From Corythucha ciliata (lineage: Eukaryota; Arthropoda; Insecta; Hemiptera; Tingidae), in NCBI GenBank assembly GCA_038030265.1, contig CM075938.1, positions 2,395,009 to 2,459,008 on the forward strand: 64,000 nt of DNA, given 5' to 3'. The notes under the pieces are model-generated. The model ran no database searches, was not told where the DNA came from, and worked only from the letters and a program-made list of their open reading frames with translations. The translations under genes were made by a program, and so were the position numbers. Each line of letters starts with the position of its first letter. The stretch's first letter is position 1. Below are positions 21,565 to 31,717 of this stretch, piece by piece.

Positions 21565-23450
21565 CTTTTATTTGCTGGAGGTTGGAGTTCCAGGAGTGGT
21601 CTTAAACGTTCAGGATCTGGAGAAATTGTTTGATTTTCAATTTTATAACCAAGTAAAGTTATGCTAGACAGACCGTATTTACTTTTGCTTTCATTAATTG
21701 TGAAGCCATACTTTTTAACCGCATTTAGAAATTTTGCTAAATTCAGGTCATGTTCTTCCTTGCTTTTCCCACAAACTGTGATATCATGTAAATAAATGAA
21801 TGTATTATTGAGCTGTTCTTTTGTAACTAGTTCGTCCATAACCCGCTGGAAAGCTGGCACCCCATTTGTTAAACCAAAAGCTAGGCGACAAAAATGATAT
21901 ATCTTTCCATCCGCCTCAAACGCAGTGTAAGGCCGATCTTCAAGTATTAAAGGCACCTGATGATATGCACTCTTCAAGTCTACCGTGCTAAAGAACTTAT
22001 TTTGGGCAACCCTTTGCACTATTCCTTCCAAGTCTGGAACAGGATAAGCGTCTAACCGAGTGAATTTGTTAATCGTTTGCGAGTAATCTATAACCATTCT
22101 TTTTTCATGGCTTTCCGATTTGACTACAAAAGCTTGCGCCCTCCACGGTGACCTACTCTCTTCAATTATCCCGTCTGCTAAAAGTTTTTTTACTTCCTCT
22201 CGTATGAAAGCGACGTCGTCAAATGAATGTTTGCGGGATTTAGTGGCTATTGGAGTGACATTTCGTGTTAGATTTTTAAAAACTTCGGGGGGCTCTATTT
22301 TCGCATGAAACAGAGCATGAACTTTTAATGGTGGTTTATCTCCTCCGAAACTAATACTAAGTTCAGAATGTTTCTTTAATAAATCGTGGCCAACAATAAT
22401 ATCGCAACATAATTTTGGTAAAACAGAAATTTTGACTTTGCCGTAGTGATGGTTAAGGAGTGAAATGGGTACTTCACAGCACTGAGTTATGTCCGTAGTA
22501 TGACTGACCGAGGCCATCGACACTGCACTCCTGGTAGGAAATAAAGGAAACTTATGTTTTTCAACAAATGCTTCTGAGACAAAAGTCTCCGAACTACCGG
22601 TATCAATTAGAGCTAAAGTTGAAATTCCACCCACCTTAACTGGAACCATAGTTTTGTCCAGAGCTGAGACAGAGGCGAGTACAGCCGTGTGCGCTGATGT
22701 CGATGAATTTTTCTTCGAACGGCAAACCTTGGCATAATGACCTTTCTTCAAACATGATTTGCAGATTGCTTCTTTCGCGGGGCATAGTTCTCGAGATGCG
22801 TGGCGATCGAACCCACAGAAATAACATTTCGCTCGAGTGAAAGCTGTGAAGGCCGGTGATGTCGGTGGCGAAAAAGACGAAATGAATGAGGATGCGGTGT
22901 TCACGCTTGAAAACTGTTGACTTTGTTTGTGAGCCGACTCTAGCGCCCTGGCATTGTTAGATGCTTCTTGTAACGACAACTGATTGTGCTCCAAAAGACG
23001 TGTGCGAATTGAGTTTGAAACCAAGCCATTTATGAACGAATCCCGAATGAAATAGTCGCGATGCTGTTCCGATGTTACAGCCTTGAAATCACAGTCCTTT
23101 GCTAGTAGATCCAAAGCCTGTAGATATTGATCGACCGATTCATCATCTCGTTGCTTTCTCATGGCTAGGGCGTGCCGCGCAAAAATGTCGTTCTTCGGCT
23201 TCAAGTATATTCTGTTTAGGTATTCAAGCGCCGATTCGAATGTTTGACACTCCGAAATGAATTGATACACCGGATGAGACAAATGATTGATTAGAAGACG
23301 CAATTTGTCTTGATCTTCCAACTTGACGCCCGGCAAATTCATAGAATCAAGAAAGTTCTGAAAAGTTTTCAGCCAATGGACCCATTCTTGAGCTGACTGA
23401 GACGAATTGGGGTTAGCCTCGAACCTCTCAGGTTTTAGGTATCTGTCCAT
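21516..23450 (-). CDS. Gypsy-S gag, protease and RT fingers/palm
   Basis: The start codon at 23450 (MDRYLKPERF) is chosen because it directly follows the primer-binding region; an earlier in-frame ATG at 23540 lies inside the LTR. Gag spans about residues 1-200 and ends in zinc knuckles (CYFCGFDRHASRELC, CKSCLKKGHYAKVC). The protease has ALIDTGSSETFVS. RT has AFGLTNGVPAFQRVMD and a catalytic box that reads FIYLHDITVCG. The usual YLDD is YLHD here, losing the first of the two metal-binding aspartates, so this copy's RT should be dead despite its youth. The frame ends at 21516 after the one-base slip. Confidence 0.9.
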   Translation of the reverse strand: MDRYLKPERFEANPNSSQSAQEWVHWLKTFQNFLDSMNLPGVKLEDQDKLRLLINHLSHPVYQFISECQTFESALEYLNRIYLKPKNDIFARHALAMRKQRDDESVDQYLQALDLLAKDCDFKAVTSEQHRDYFIRDSFINGLVSNSIRTRLLEHNQLSLQEASNNARALESAHKQSQQFSSVNTASSFISSFSPPTSPAFTAFTRAKCYFCGFDRHASRELCPAKEAICKSCLKKGHYAKVCRSKKNSSTSAHTAVLASVSALDKTMVPVKVGGISTLALIDTGSSETFVSEAFVEKHKFPLFPTRSAVSMASVSHTTDITQCCEVPISLLNHHYGKVKISVLPKLCCDIIVGHDLLKKHSELSISFGGDKPPLKVHALFHAKIEPPEVFKNLTRNVTPIATKSRKHSFDDVAFIREEVKKLLADGIIEESRSPWRAQAFVVKSESHEKRMVIDYSQTINKFTRLDAYPVPDLEGIVQRVAQNKFFSTVDLKSAYHQVPLILEDRPYTAFEADGKIYHFCRLAFGLTNGVPAFQRVMDELVTKEQLNNTFIYLHDITVCGKSKEEHDLNLAKFLNAVKKYGFTINESKSKYGLSSITLLGYKIENQTISPDPERLRPLLELQPPANKRCSNELLDYLRTILSG

Positions 23451-23466
23451 TTTTGAGATCAATAAA
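23451..23466 (-). promoter_or_regulatory. Gypsy-S primer-binding region complementary to its own LTR
   Basis: Minus-strand TTTATTGATCTCAAAA, one base after the 5' LTR end (23468) and ending at the gag ATG. Its exact 16-nt reverse complement, TTTTGAGATCAATAAA, is inside both LTRs (23499-23514 and 19827-19842). The LTR segment follows TCATTT, which fits the arthropod initiator consensus TCAKTY; if transcription begins there, the RNA 5' end could fold back and prime. It does not start with TGG as a tRNA primer site normally would. Confidence 0.8.
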
Positions 23467-23467
23467 T

Positions 23468-23605
23468 TGTGATAAAATAGACCTTTCAGAGTTAAGGCTT
23501 TATTGATCTCAAAATGAGAATGATTTAAAAGATAAAACAATTAGGAAAATAATCATGTGGAAAGGGAGGACTGGAGGGATTAATAATTCATAAAATATCA
23601 TGACA
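23468..23605 (-). repeat. Gypsy-S 5' LTR
   Basis: 138 bp, TGTCATGA...TTTATCACA on the minus strand. The order is U3 of about 85 bp, a TCATTT initiator-like motif, the self-complementary 16-mer containing AATAAA, and a ~31-bp U5. Confidence 0.93.
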
Positions 23606-23672
23606 CCCAGCCCAGCCCCCATAAAAAACCAGCAGATGCCCTAAATCCGCACACCTCTTCGTCCATTTTATT

Positions 23673-25701
23673 AATTTGTTTATTCTTCAAATGCAATACA
23701 TTTTAATTTTTACTGTGCCAGAGCTTGGATTTCTCAAGAAAGAGAGCCAAACAAATGAATTTTTGCACCTGTTATTATTCACTTTTTTAGCCCAAAATGT
23801 ATGACTTTTTCGCTTCTTTTCGAATTTTCTCGTCAAAGGAGGGAGATAATTCCACTTTCGAGTACACCGTTGGAAAGCTGGGAAAACGGAGAAGTTTTTA
23901 CGTCGTTTGACAACGTGTGCAGCTATTTTCGGTGACACAGTAAATTGTTTTGTGAAGTCAAATTCTTGGTTTTTTTTGTATTAGCGCAACGAAAACGTTA
24001 CGTTTTTAGGCGTTCATGACAATTTAGAATATTGATTTTGCGTTCATGCCGTAGAAAATTGTCCGTAGATTACGAAACTGCCATCACTTTTGGAAAAACG
24101 TGAGGTAGAAGCTGAGAAATAACAGTTTTTCGGCGAAAAATACAGTTGCGCCTAAAAATCACTAAAAAAATTATTACTCGAAAACAAAAAGAGATAGGCC
24201 ACTATCCGAATAGGACTTTTTTATCCCATTTTTGGTGTACTATTACCCAATTTTTTTTTGCATCTCAAAACCGACCACCCTATAAAGAATTCGTGTTCTA
24301 GAGGTTCTGAAACGTGAAAAAAACATGACATGACCCATGTTTGCCACCATGACGACGAGACCAATAGTGCATTTTTCAGAATGAAATGCACTAAAATACC
24401 TAATATTATACCAGTAAATAGAAATAGCATAAAATACAAGACGTAACTTGGATAATTTTCCACGAGAAGGGGGGGGGGATACTAAAACAATTCTGCAGGA
24501 TGAGTCTCTGATTGAATGGGAAAACTATTGACGGGCCGGGCCTAGCGCTTTTTTTCAGAATGGCCGGGCTGGGCCTGAAAAAACGGCCCGTGCAGGTCTC
24601 TATGCATATTTACACCTCGTTAGCGGGCCGCGAGAGGGTTAAAAACGACCCTTCATGGAGGTCACACTATGTTTCTAACTCATTATAAGGCCCGGGTCGA
24701 CCACATGGGTTTAAAGTTCCGTTTAAGACTAAGCTAAGCTTAGGTGCTTACACCCCAATCAGAAATTAACATTTTGAATACAGAAATCGTTTAAACCCTT
24801 ATAGCAACGCTTAAACGGACATTGTCGACCTAACCCTAAATTGAGCATCGCATCAAAATACAAAATAACACCAAAAAGAAGGTCAAAAAACAAATTAAAT
24901 ATTTGAAATACGTTCAAAAATTGTTTAGGCATATTAATGGTTTCATTCATTCCTGAGTACAAGAAATGGACCCGGGAAAGTACGTACAAGTTACTATTTC
25001 TAAAAATTGTGTACAAATCGTAGTCATAATTTGAACAGGAGTACAATAAACAATTTCAAGCGTGGAATTCGTTTACCACCAACAAAATTTGTAAAGCTTT
25101 TTGGTCACAACCACCCACAGGATTGGCTGTGTAAAACTTTCGTGAAGAAACATGTCAGATACAGATGCCAGTTCTTCCGTAACAGTCAATTTTCGAAATG
25201 TTTGCTCTTCCAATGCCAAGAGTTGATTTACCACTCTCAACTGGAGAGTCGCGATGAAGCCTGCCATAGAGGAAAATAATGGGAAAAGAGACGGAGGTCA
25301 TTACCCGAAAAAAAGTAGAGTTGTGACCATCAACATACCGCATTCAGTTCCGAAAAAAATGCTACCGCAATGGTGGTACACACACGTTACTCTGTAATTA
25401 AATATATCTCGGGAATCGTACGTTTTTGACACGTTTCCAACTACACACTCCATTAAGTGATCTTTTAACAAAGAATAAATCCAGTGAGGGAGGCGGAAAT
25501 TTGAGACAGCGAGCCATAATTATGAATATAAAAGAGCATGACCTTATACTTCAATTTTTTTATCATTGCTCGTCAGTTCATGAATGGAATTCGTGACTTT
25601 CTTTCTTAAATTGATGACCATGTGCTTGAAAAAAATGAAGCATATGCTCTCTTTTATTCATACGACTCAATCAATCCACTAGAAAATAAGTTAGTCAGGC
25701 T
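23673..25701 (-). other. Intergenic part of the left arm, no confident gene
   Basis: Open frames at 23687-23938, 24221-24463, 24759-25046 and 25073-25267 have mirror copies in the other arm, but that follows from the duplication and is no proof of coding. A GC-rich imperfect hairpin at 24534-24595 (ACGGGCCGGGCC...GGCCCGT) and the dispersed repeat at 24286 are the only structures seen. The frame at 25073-25267 (MAGFIATLQLRVVNQLL) could be an exon behind a CTATGGCAG acceptor, but no partner exon was found. Confidence 0.5.
24286..24396 (+). repeat. Dispersed repeat with 3' hairpin, copy in left arm
   Basis: Runs from GAATTCGTGTTCTAGA through CTGAAACGTGAAAAAAACATG to a terminal hairpin AGTGCATTTTTCAGAATG followed by AAATGCACTAAAA. 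Copies exist at 46210-46319 (mirror), 37841-37947 and 56446-56554, and a tail fragment at 53885-53938. All end at the same ...GCACTAAAA. Confidence 0.8.
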
Positions 25702-26929
25702 TTATAATATACCATTGGGGTCATATAAAATAAAGGTCGTCTCGCTGACTGGGGTTACACGAAGTGTTTCCCTCGATGACATTCGACTAGAAATGCGGTA
25801 ACTTTTCGTTTCTTCCAAAACGTTTCCGTTAGTTCGAGAAAAAACAAAGGAAAAATGGCAGTCCTAAAATTCGCGAAGATTTAAAAGAAATATAACTTTA
25901 GAGTCATAAAACCTGGACATCATTACTTTTTTAACCAAAGATACGACCTGAAAAAAAAAAAGATTGTTGTATTAGAAAAATTGTAACCAAATAGAAAAAA
26001 AACGGCACACTACTGTTTCTTGGCCAACTAAAACGATGTCAACAGGTGAAACAAAGGAAGCTTTAGCCACTGGCTCGCCATTCCGTTGCCTCACCACGAC
26101 GAAGTCATCCCTCCTTCTATGTACGAAAACTTCTTCGTCTAGGAAATATCTATAGAAATAGTTTTTTGTTGTTGTTGGTTTTTGATTTAAAAATAACATT
26201 CAAAGCGATTGTTCTCACCCGAAGGGATGGGACAGTAAAATAAATTTCTGCTCGCGACGAATTTGCCCCGTATGTAAATTCAATCGAAAATATTCTGTGG
26301 AGCAAATTATCAATATTTCGTCGTGAGCTAATCCTTCGAGTATGAAATCATTTTCACCTGGAAATTTTAGATTGATTAAATTGATAGAATTAATAAAATG
26401 ATAAAAATCATCGGGTGTACCGAATAAATCCCTTGATTTATTTGCAATTAGGTGAAATTCGGAGATGTCTTGACTACGAAAAAGTGTAATAACTGCCAGG
26501 CTTGACGGCTGAAAAGCTAACAGATAGCCATCTGCTGTTGCGATCACTAAAAAATTGCCTGGGAGGAAAATCATAATTCATATTTAGGTTGCCAAGAATT
26601 CTTACAGATATACTCTTGTCAAATACTCTCCCAGCCATTTCTAGTCTCTGACATTAAATGAATTTAAGGGAGATGAAATGGGAAAGAGTTTTAGTAAAAT
26701 TACCTGATATTTTCAACGAAATAACACGCATGTCTCGATGTTGCCGCGGTAGTTTCATTCGTTTTTTACGCCACGACCAACCAGAACTCGTTCTCCAACG
26801 TTTCCAACACTGATACACTTTTTCCCATTTCCAGGGCTCCCGAATCATCCAGTATTTGGTATCGATACAGGTGCAAATAGCATTTAGGTCGAGGCTAGGA
26901 ATTTCCTCGAAGCATATCCTTTTCCACGC
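25702..26929 (-). CDS. F-box-like protein, C-terminal five exons (left arm)
   Basis: Exons on the minus strand: 26929-26704, 26558-26219, 26149-26014, 25947-25927 and 25863-25702, with GT..AG introns and a phase-consistent frame throughout. The first exon starts AWKRICFEEIPSLDL, the pattern that follows an F-box helix (VC..W). Later exons read like propeller strands (FLVIATADGYLLAF, EILIICSTEYFRLNL, FVVVRQRNGEPVA). The fourth exon is a 21-nt microexon (VVSLVKK); reading through it instead meets a TAG at 25866. The stop is at 25702. The 5' exons with the F-box itself are not found upstream, where the CHK gene and a hAT element lie, so this may be a 5'-lost copy. Function, if alive, would be substrate recognition for an SCF ubiquitin ligase. 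Confidence 0.6.
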
Positions 26930-27657
26930 CTGAAACGTTTTACGTTAGTCCGGCCGGCCGTCCGTCCATTTTCACAGTACTCGGCCGACAAGGACCCCTA
27001 TAAGACCAATAGTCGGCAAAGTAACGGCTTCGGTGGACAACCGGCCTTGAACAATAAAATCGGAGATGTGTTTGAGCGAAGCATCAATGGTAATGCGTTG
27101 CTTTTAAGTTACTGGGATCGTTCCTTATTCCATAAACTAATTAATTAAGTTAGGGTTAATCTTACCCGCCGCCCCTGCCTCCCCCCCCCTCACTCATTCA
27201 AACCAGGTAAAATTCAGGTATCATCGCAAGCAGGGACGTTAACAATGCGTGTACAAGAGCCTCCGGGGGCAACCCAAGCATTCTACCTTCTGTCCACACT
27301 GGGCCTCAAAAACAGCTGAAACACCATGCCATCCACCATTGGGGACAAGCCATGTTTCTCTTGAAAACAGAGGCTAAAACTAGTTATTATAAGTTCATAA
27401 CGCATCGCTACTCCACACTAGGTGATGGGACTACGAAGCAATTTAAGAAATGTTCAATTTTCACCTTTTTTAATATTGCCAGAGGGGTCAATATTAGGCA
27501 AAAGTTGGCTTCGAACTCGCATTAAAAAAAATAAAAAAAGGCTTTGGTTTAATCGCTCCTGAGGCACACGGTTCCTCAAATGACAACCCACGCCACATAA
27601 TTTACTACTAAATATGTAAAAACTACAGAGTTCGATCCAGTTTTCATCTATCCCAGA

Positions 27658-29368
27658 CAGTGCCGTCTTTAGGCGGGGAGCCCGACGGGCCTGGACTCGG
27701 GGAACGACCTGGAATACGGGCCTTAATGTGAAATAATTTCAAAAAAGCTCTAATGCGCGGCCGAATTGAACAAAAACAAAAAAAAAACGATAATTTGCGG
27801 GGCATCCTAATTTAATGATGCACGCAAAAATCAACCCGGCACCATAAAATTTAGAAAAAAATCGCTAACTCACTGCTAAAATGGGGAAAAAGCGCAAACT
27901 CGCATTCTAAGTGTGAAAAAATCGCACATTCATGGCCAAAATTAACAACAAGTGATAACTGCCGCTAGAAATGAGAACAAGGGCTCTTTGAAAGCTGAAA
28001 TTGAAAAGAGGCGATACTTTGCGGGGCATCCTAACTTAAAGCCAAAACTGAGAAAATTCAGGGTTTTAACGGCCACTTCGTTGTTGAAATAAAGTGCTAA
28101 GTCACGGTTAAAGCAAAATAAATTGCTAATTCGTGGCTAAAATAGAGAAAAACTCATATTGGTCAATATTTTGTTTTTAGGGTTTCGGCTTTTTTCTTCT
28201 TCCACTTCTTAAAACTTATATTGTCGACTAAAATGTGTGAAAAGCGCTTATTCACAGCTCAAGTTAAGAAAACACTAATCACGGTTATAAATGAGAAAAA
28301 TAGCTAATTCGCGTTTAAAATTGAGAAAAAACGCCAATTCTTGCCTAATAGAGGAAAAATCGCTAGTTCACGGCAGGGGCGTAGCCAGTCTTTCATCTAG
28401 GGGTGGGCAGCTTCACGTGGTGAGAACAAGTCAGATGCATCCCAATGCCTATTGCAGGCTTATATTCGGGGATGAATCCCCCAGAAAGAGAACTCGGTAG
28501 GTAGCTCATCAATTATAACGCGAGGTAGATCAAAGCGAGAAATCGTCAATTCGACCCCAGAAACTGAATTATCGTAGTTAAAGGGTCGTGAACTGTCAAA
28601 ACCTAACAGCTCTGCTGTAAAACTGTATTTTTTTGCATCCTATTTCCGAATTTTGGTCGAGTAACTGACGTTTTTCCCCCAGAGAGTGATATTTTTGGAA
28701 TTGAACATCGGCCCCTGGAAGGCCCTGTGGAATGGTAACTGCGGTATTCTATAATCCTCCAAACTGGACTCTTCCGTCGTTGAGGCGCGTGGTTTATTAG
28801 CAACAAACAGCCGCAAAATTGGTTTGTCAGCAGTAGAACAACCACGATTAGGTTTTCTGAGAGTCAGAACCCCAAAAATTGGGTTTTAGCGAGAAAAATC
28901 CACGAAATGGTTTTTAAGCGCCCCATACACTATGCGATTGCCTGCAGGCCGTCGCCTCAAGAGGCGACCGTCCGGCCAAAATCGACGGGTATCATACACT
29001 GTCAGTCAACGATCTCACGTCCGATCCTAGCCGGTCCTACGGCCACACACCTTCAGTTCTCACGGACTGCAGGTGGACTGCAGTCCATGGCCTTCAGATT
29101 AACTGAAAATGTGTGGGTAACCCCGATCGACGGCCTCACGATTGCCTTCAGTTAAACTGACAGTGTATGGGGCGCTTTAGAGTGCGAAATCAGCACATGT
29201 TTTTTTTTTTTTAGTGAGTCAGACCTGCAAAAATGGGGTTTTAGAGCGTAAAACCAGTGAAATTACTGTATCAGATACAAAATGTATTTTAGTGAGCTAA
29301 ATTCGGTAAAAGAGGGGGCCCACTGTTATTCCGGGCCCGGGGCCCCAACTTTAATGAAGACGGCCCTG
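27658..29368. mobile_element. Non-autonomous hAT element with minisatellite (left arm)
   Basis: Ends CAGTGCCGTCTTTAGGC and AATGAAGACGGCCCTG are inverted; the 8-bp duplication ATCCCAGA is exact at 27650-27657 and 29369-29376. The interior holds ~30-bp units (GCTAAAATTGAGAAAAAGCG type) and, at about 28376, the terminus of another hAT family (CAGGGGCGTAGCCAG) nested inside. It also hosts the MITE at 28917. The orthologous copy on the other arm is 41462-42929, so the element predates the duplication. Confidence 0.88.
28917..29176. mobile_element. Harbinger-type MITE, TTA duplication (left arm only)
   Basis: 260 bp, ends AGCGCCCCATACACT and AGTGTATGGGGCGCT, flanked by TTA (28914-28916, 29177-29179). 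The right-arm copy of the host hAT element reads straight through the site near 41655, showing a single TTA. GC-rich interior, no coding capacity. Confidence 0.87.
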
Positions 29369-29376
29369 ATCCCAGA

Positions 29377-30541
29377 GCTAAATGCTGCACGCCTCATCTG
29401 TATATGTTACCGGCAAAGTGGGAAATCCAGGCGGGGGGGGGGGGAATGCCTGGTGAAATCAGGCAATGTGGGGAAAAAGGGGTGCACATTACCAGGATTG
29501 TGCCTTCTTCCCGCCCCGGTGGAACGCCCTTTAGGGCGCAGACAGCCGTGCCAGCTGGTCAAAACTGACACGTTACCGGTGTGGACCGCTTGGCGGTGGG
29601 GAGTTTTACAGGTAAAATGTGAGTTGGAGAGTGGCACCGGGACCTAGAGCTCAGAGATTCCGCGGACGGGAACAAGCGGCGGTCTGGTAGAGGCTCGGAG
29701 AGCGAAGTCGACGATGAGAGCGCGGCGGTGATGATGAGATGCGGTGGTCACTGGTACTCTAGGTCCCAGTACCTTGGGTATCCGAGGCCGAGAGTTGGCT
29801 GGTGGAATGGTCACCAACATTTGCCATTGTTGGGCCCGTGCCCCGACGGTGGTACCAGGCGTTAGCGAAGGCTTTCGTTGCGACGAGAAGACGCGGGTTT
29901 TGAGGGATTCACCACAGGTCCCTGATGTCTCGATAGAGCGGGCAGCGGAAGAGCACATGCTCCGCCCTTTGCGGCCTCGCCTCCGCATAGCAGTGGAGCT
30001 TATGGTTGAAGGAGCCGTGTCCAGACAATAGTTGCACTGCTGGGTAGCTGAGAAAGCGCCACTTCCATCGCAGGCGCTCCTCGATCACTCGGGTGACGTC
30101 GTGGGTGAAACGGCCTGTGGTCCCGTTGTCCCATTCGCTCTTCCAGCGAATCAGAGCTGCTCGACGGCACTGTTTTTCTTACTTCGGCTGATTCGAGATC
30201 TGTAGGTATGGGGGCCAGGCATTCGGGAAGTTGATGGTCGGTCCCTAAGAGGCGGGCTCTTGTGCACATTACCAACCGCTGAGCAGACATTATGTGCACA
30301 ATGCCTAACAGCACTGCCGTCAATGTGAGAATGAGCTTGTTTCTTGAGAGTGGGAGTCATAATGCTGTTAATTCATGTATTACTATTTATTAATTAGTCT
30401 CCAACGGAGTTTGGCTTCCGAAAAAGGTTCCATCATGTCAATATAACAAATAAATTATGAAGTTTTCCAAGGTAGGTATAATTAGATACAAAATATTCGA
30501 GAATACCGTTCACATTGATGAGTCAGTGATTTGGAGATTGT
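29377..30541 (-). pseudogene. R1/I-like non-LTR retrotransposon C-terminal fragment (left arm)
   Basis: On the minus strand, about 30160-29907 reads like the carboxyl end of a LINE ORF2: ALIRWKSEWDNGTTGRF, a long basic helix, LLSGHGSFNHKLH, and HVLFRCPLYRDIRDLW-stop. This is the post-RT segment of R1/I/jockey-type elements, with the expected GHG motif, though the canonical zinc-binding cysteines are incomplete. Upstream frame pieces (to about 30360) are out of frame, so the copy is dead. The rest of the stretch down to 29377 is GC-rich DNA without a gene. Confidence 0.65.
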
Positions 30542-31717
30542 CTACTTATTTGATTCTATTCGTTCGAGCCCTTTCCTCAAATAGCCCATGCGCTCCATGT
30601 GGTATAAAACGTGGCGAACGGCATTTATCTCCTCGTTACCCCCGGCAGTTACGATGCACTGACTTATCTCCGCGTCCGATTTTGAAAAGCAAGAAAGCGA
30701 CGCCCGTGACATTTGAAAAGGCAAAGAAAAGGCGACGCACCTGATTGCTGAGAGTATTTTCATCGATATATTGTCATAACACTGTTCCCGAGTGAAACCC
30801 GGCTTAGGAGCTGTCCTTGTCACTCCGTCCCAGTACGAGGCGAGAATGTCGAACCAATGTGAGTCTCGAATATCTTCGCATGAATTCATGTACAGGAAAT
30901 AACCGAGGTCAACGACTGGATCGTTGTAGCGACTCATTTGAAGATCGTAGAACTTGACGCCCGTTGGTTTATTATCGGTATATTCAAAGTAGATGTTGTT
31001 TTTAAAGAAGTCCCCGTGACAGACAACAGCGAACGGCTCCTGCGACTCATTCAAAGACTTTAGCTTTCGAGTGTTTTTGAGCAATCGAATCGCTAAATCT
31101 TTTTCAATAAAGTCGTCGTCTTTAAGGACTCGCGAAATAGCCCCGTTGACAATGACTTCAAAATTATCATTGTCACCCATAGACGCATCAGCCAGTTTCT
31201 CACACAATTTGTTCAAATCAACGCCTGTACTTTTTTCTAGATAGGACAAACCATGGAATTTTCCGAGAGCGTTGACAGCCACCGATAAATGAGCATAATC
31301 CAGGAACATTGGAAAATCTGCGGATTTGTGTCCTAATGATAAATCTTCGAAAACCAAGTAACTGTTAATTAGTCGATCGTCTCCGTAGAAACATCCCTCG
31401 TACAAGCGAGCAAATAAAGCCTCGGCCTTTAATTCCGGCAGTATCTCCTTGTACATGATCAACTCATTACTGAAACCACGACGCGCTGTTTCAGCCATGA
31501 TGCCAGTAACGCCAGACGTCGGCCTTTTCACCACAACGCTAAAAGTAACGGACTCTGCCTTGCTCTCGTCTTCAACACGAACGTCGACGAAATCTATCGT
31601 TGAATGAAGATGTGGGCTCTTTGGCTTGACAGCTAGCTTGAAACCTCGCAGTTGACAATTCTTGCCGAATATTCCACGCTCGACCAGCTCAACGAGAAAG
31701 TCCATGTTCCGATCCAT
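30542..31717 (-). CDS. CHK/EcKinase-like small-molecule kinase (left arm)
   Basis: 391 aa, one uninterrupted exon from MDRNMDFLVEL to a stop at 30542; full length for the CHK-kinase-like (DUF1679/EcKinase) family. The catalytic loop CHGDFFKNN (about residue 232-240) matches the HGDxWxxN Brenner motif, and YDLQMSRYNDPVVDLGYF (about 257-275) replaces the usual DFQ with DLQ. The N-lobe has FSVVVKRPT with the lysine expected to bind ATP. The family phosphorylates ecdysteroids and other small hydroxyl compounds in insects; the substrate here is unknown. No signal peptide or membrane segment. The start is the first ATG and is conserved on the other arm, where the protein is identical. Confidence 0.9.
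   Translation of the reverse strand: MDRNMDFLVELVERGIFGKNCQLRGFKLAVKPKSPHLHSTIDFVDVRVEDESKAESVTFSVVVKRPTSGVTGIMAETARRGFSNELIMYKEILPELKAEALFARLYEGCFYGDDRLINSYLVFEDLSLGHKSADFPMFLDYAHLSVAVNALGKFHGLSYLEKSTGVDLNKLCEKLADASMGDNDNFEVIVNGAISRVLKDDDFIEKDLAIRLLKNTRKLKSLNESQEPFAVVCHGDFFKNNIYFEYTDNKPTGVKFYDLQMSRYNDPVVDLGYFLYMNSCEDIRDSHWFDILASYWDGVTRTAPKPGFTREQCYDNISMKILSAIRCVAFSLPFQMSRASLSCFSKSDAEISQCIVTAGGNEEINAVRHVLYHMERMGYLRKGLERIESNK

Larger units (their letters stand above)
19796..23605 (-). mobile_element. Gypsy-S: young Ty3/gypsy retrotransposon with self-complementary primer site
   Basis: Minus-strand element with 138-bp LTRs (19796-19933 and 23468-23605) differing at one position. The target duplication CCCAG is exact (19791-19795, 23606-23610), and the right arm shows the empty site. 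A purine tract CCCGGGGAGAA precedes the 3' LTR. Gag-protease-RT and RT-RNase H-integrase frames overlap by about 49 bp around a one-base frame offset. The region after the 5' LTR is complementary to the LTR itself (see separate entry). Confidence 0.95.

Noticed and set aside
24221..24463. Apparent membrane protein (hydrophobic N-terminus)
   Set aside because: The frame overlaps the dispersed hairpin repeat; a similar frame at 56456-56662 comes from another copy of that repeat.
23687..25267. Several 60-95-codon frames with mirror copies in the other arm
   Set aside because: Mirroring follows from the duplication. No motif, splice partner or codon pattern supports them.
29282..30031. Several GC-rich frames of 75-120 codons in the LINE region
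   Set aside because: Overlapping frames on both strands with no shared domain; only the GHG...HVLFRCP segment has family support.
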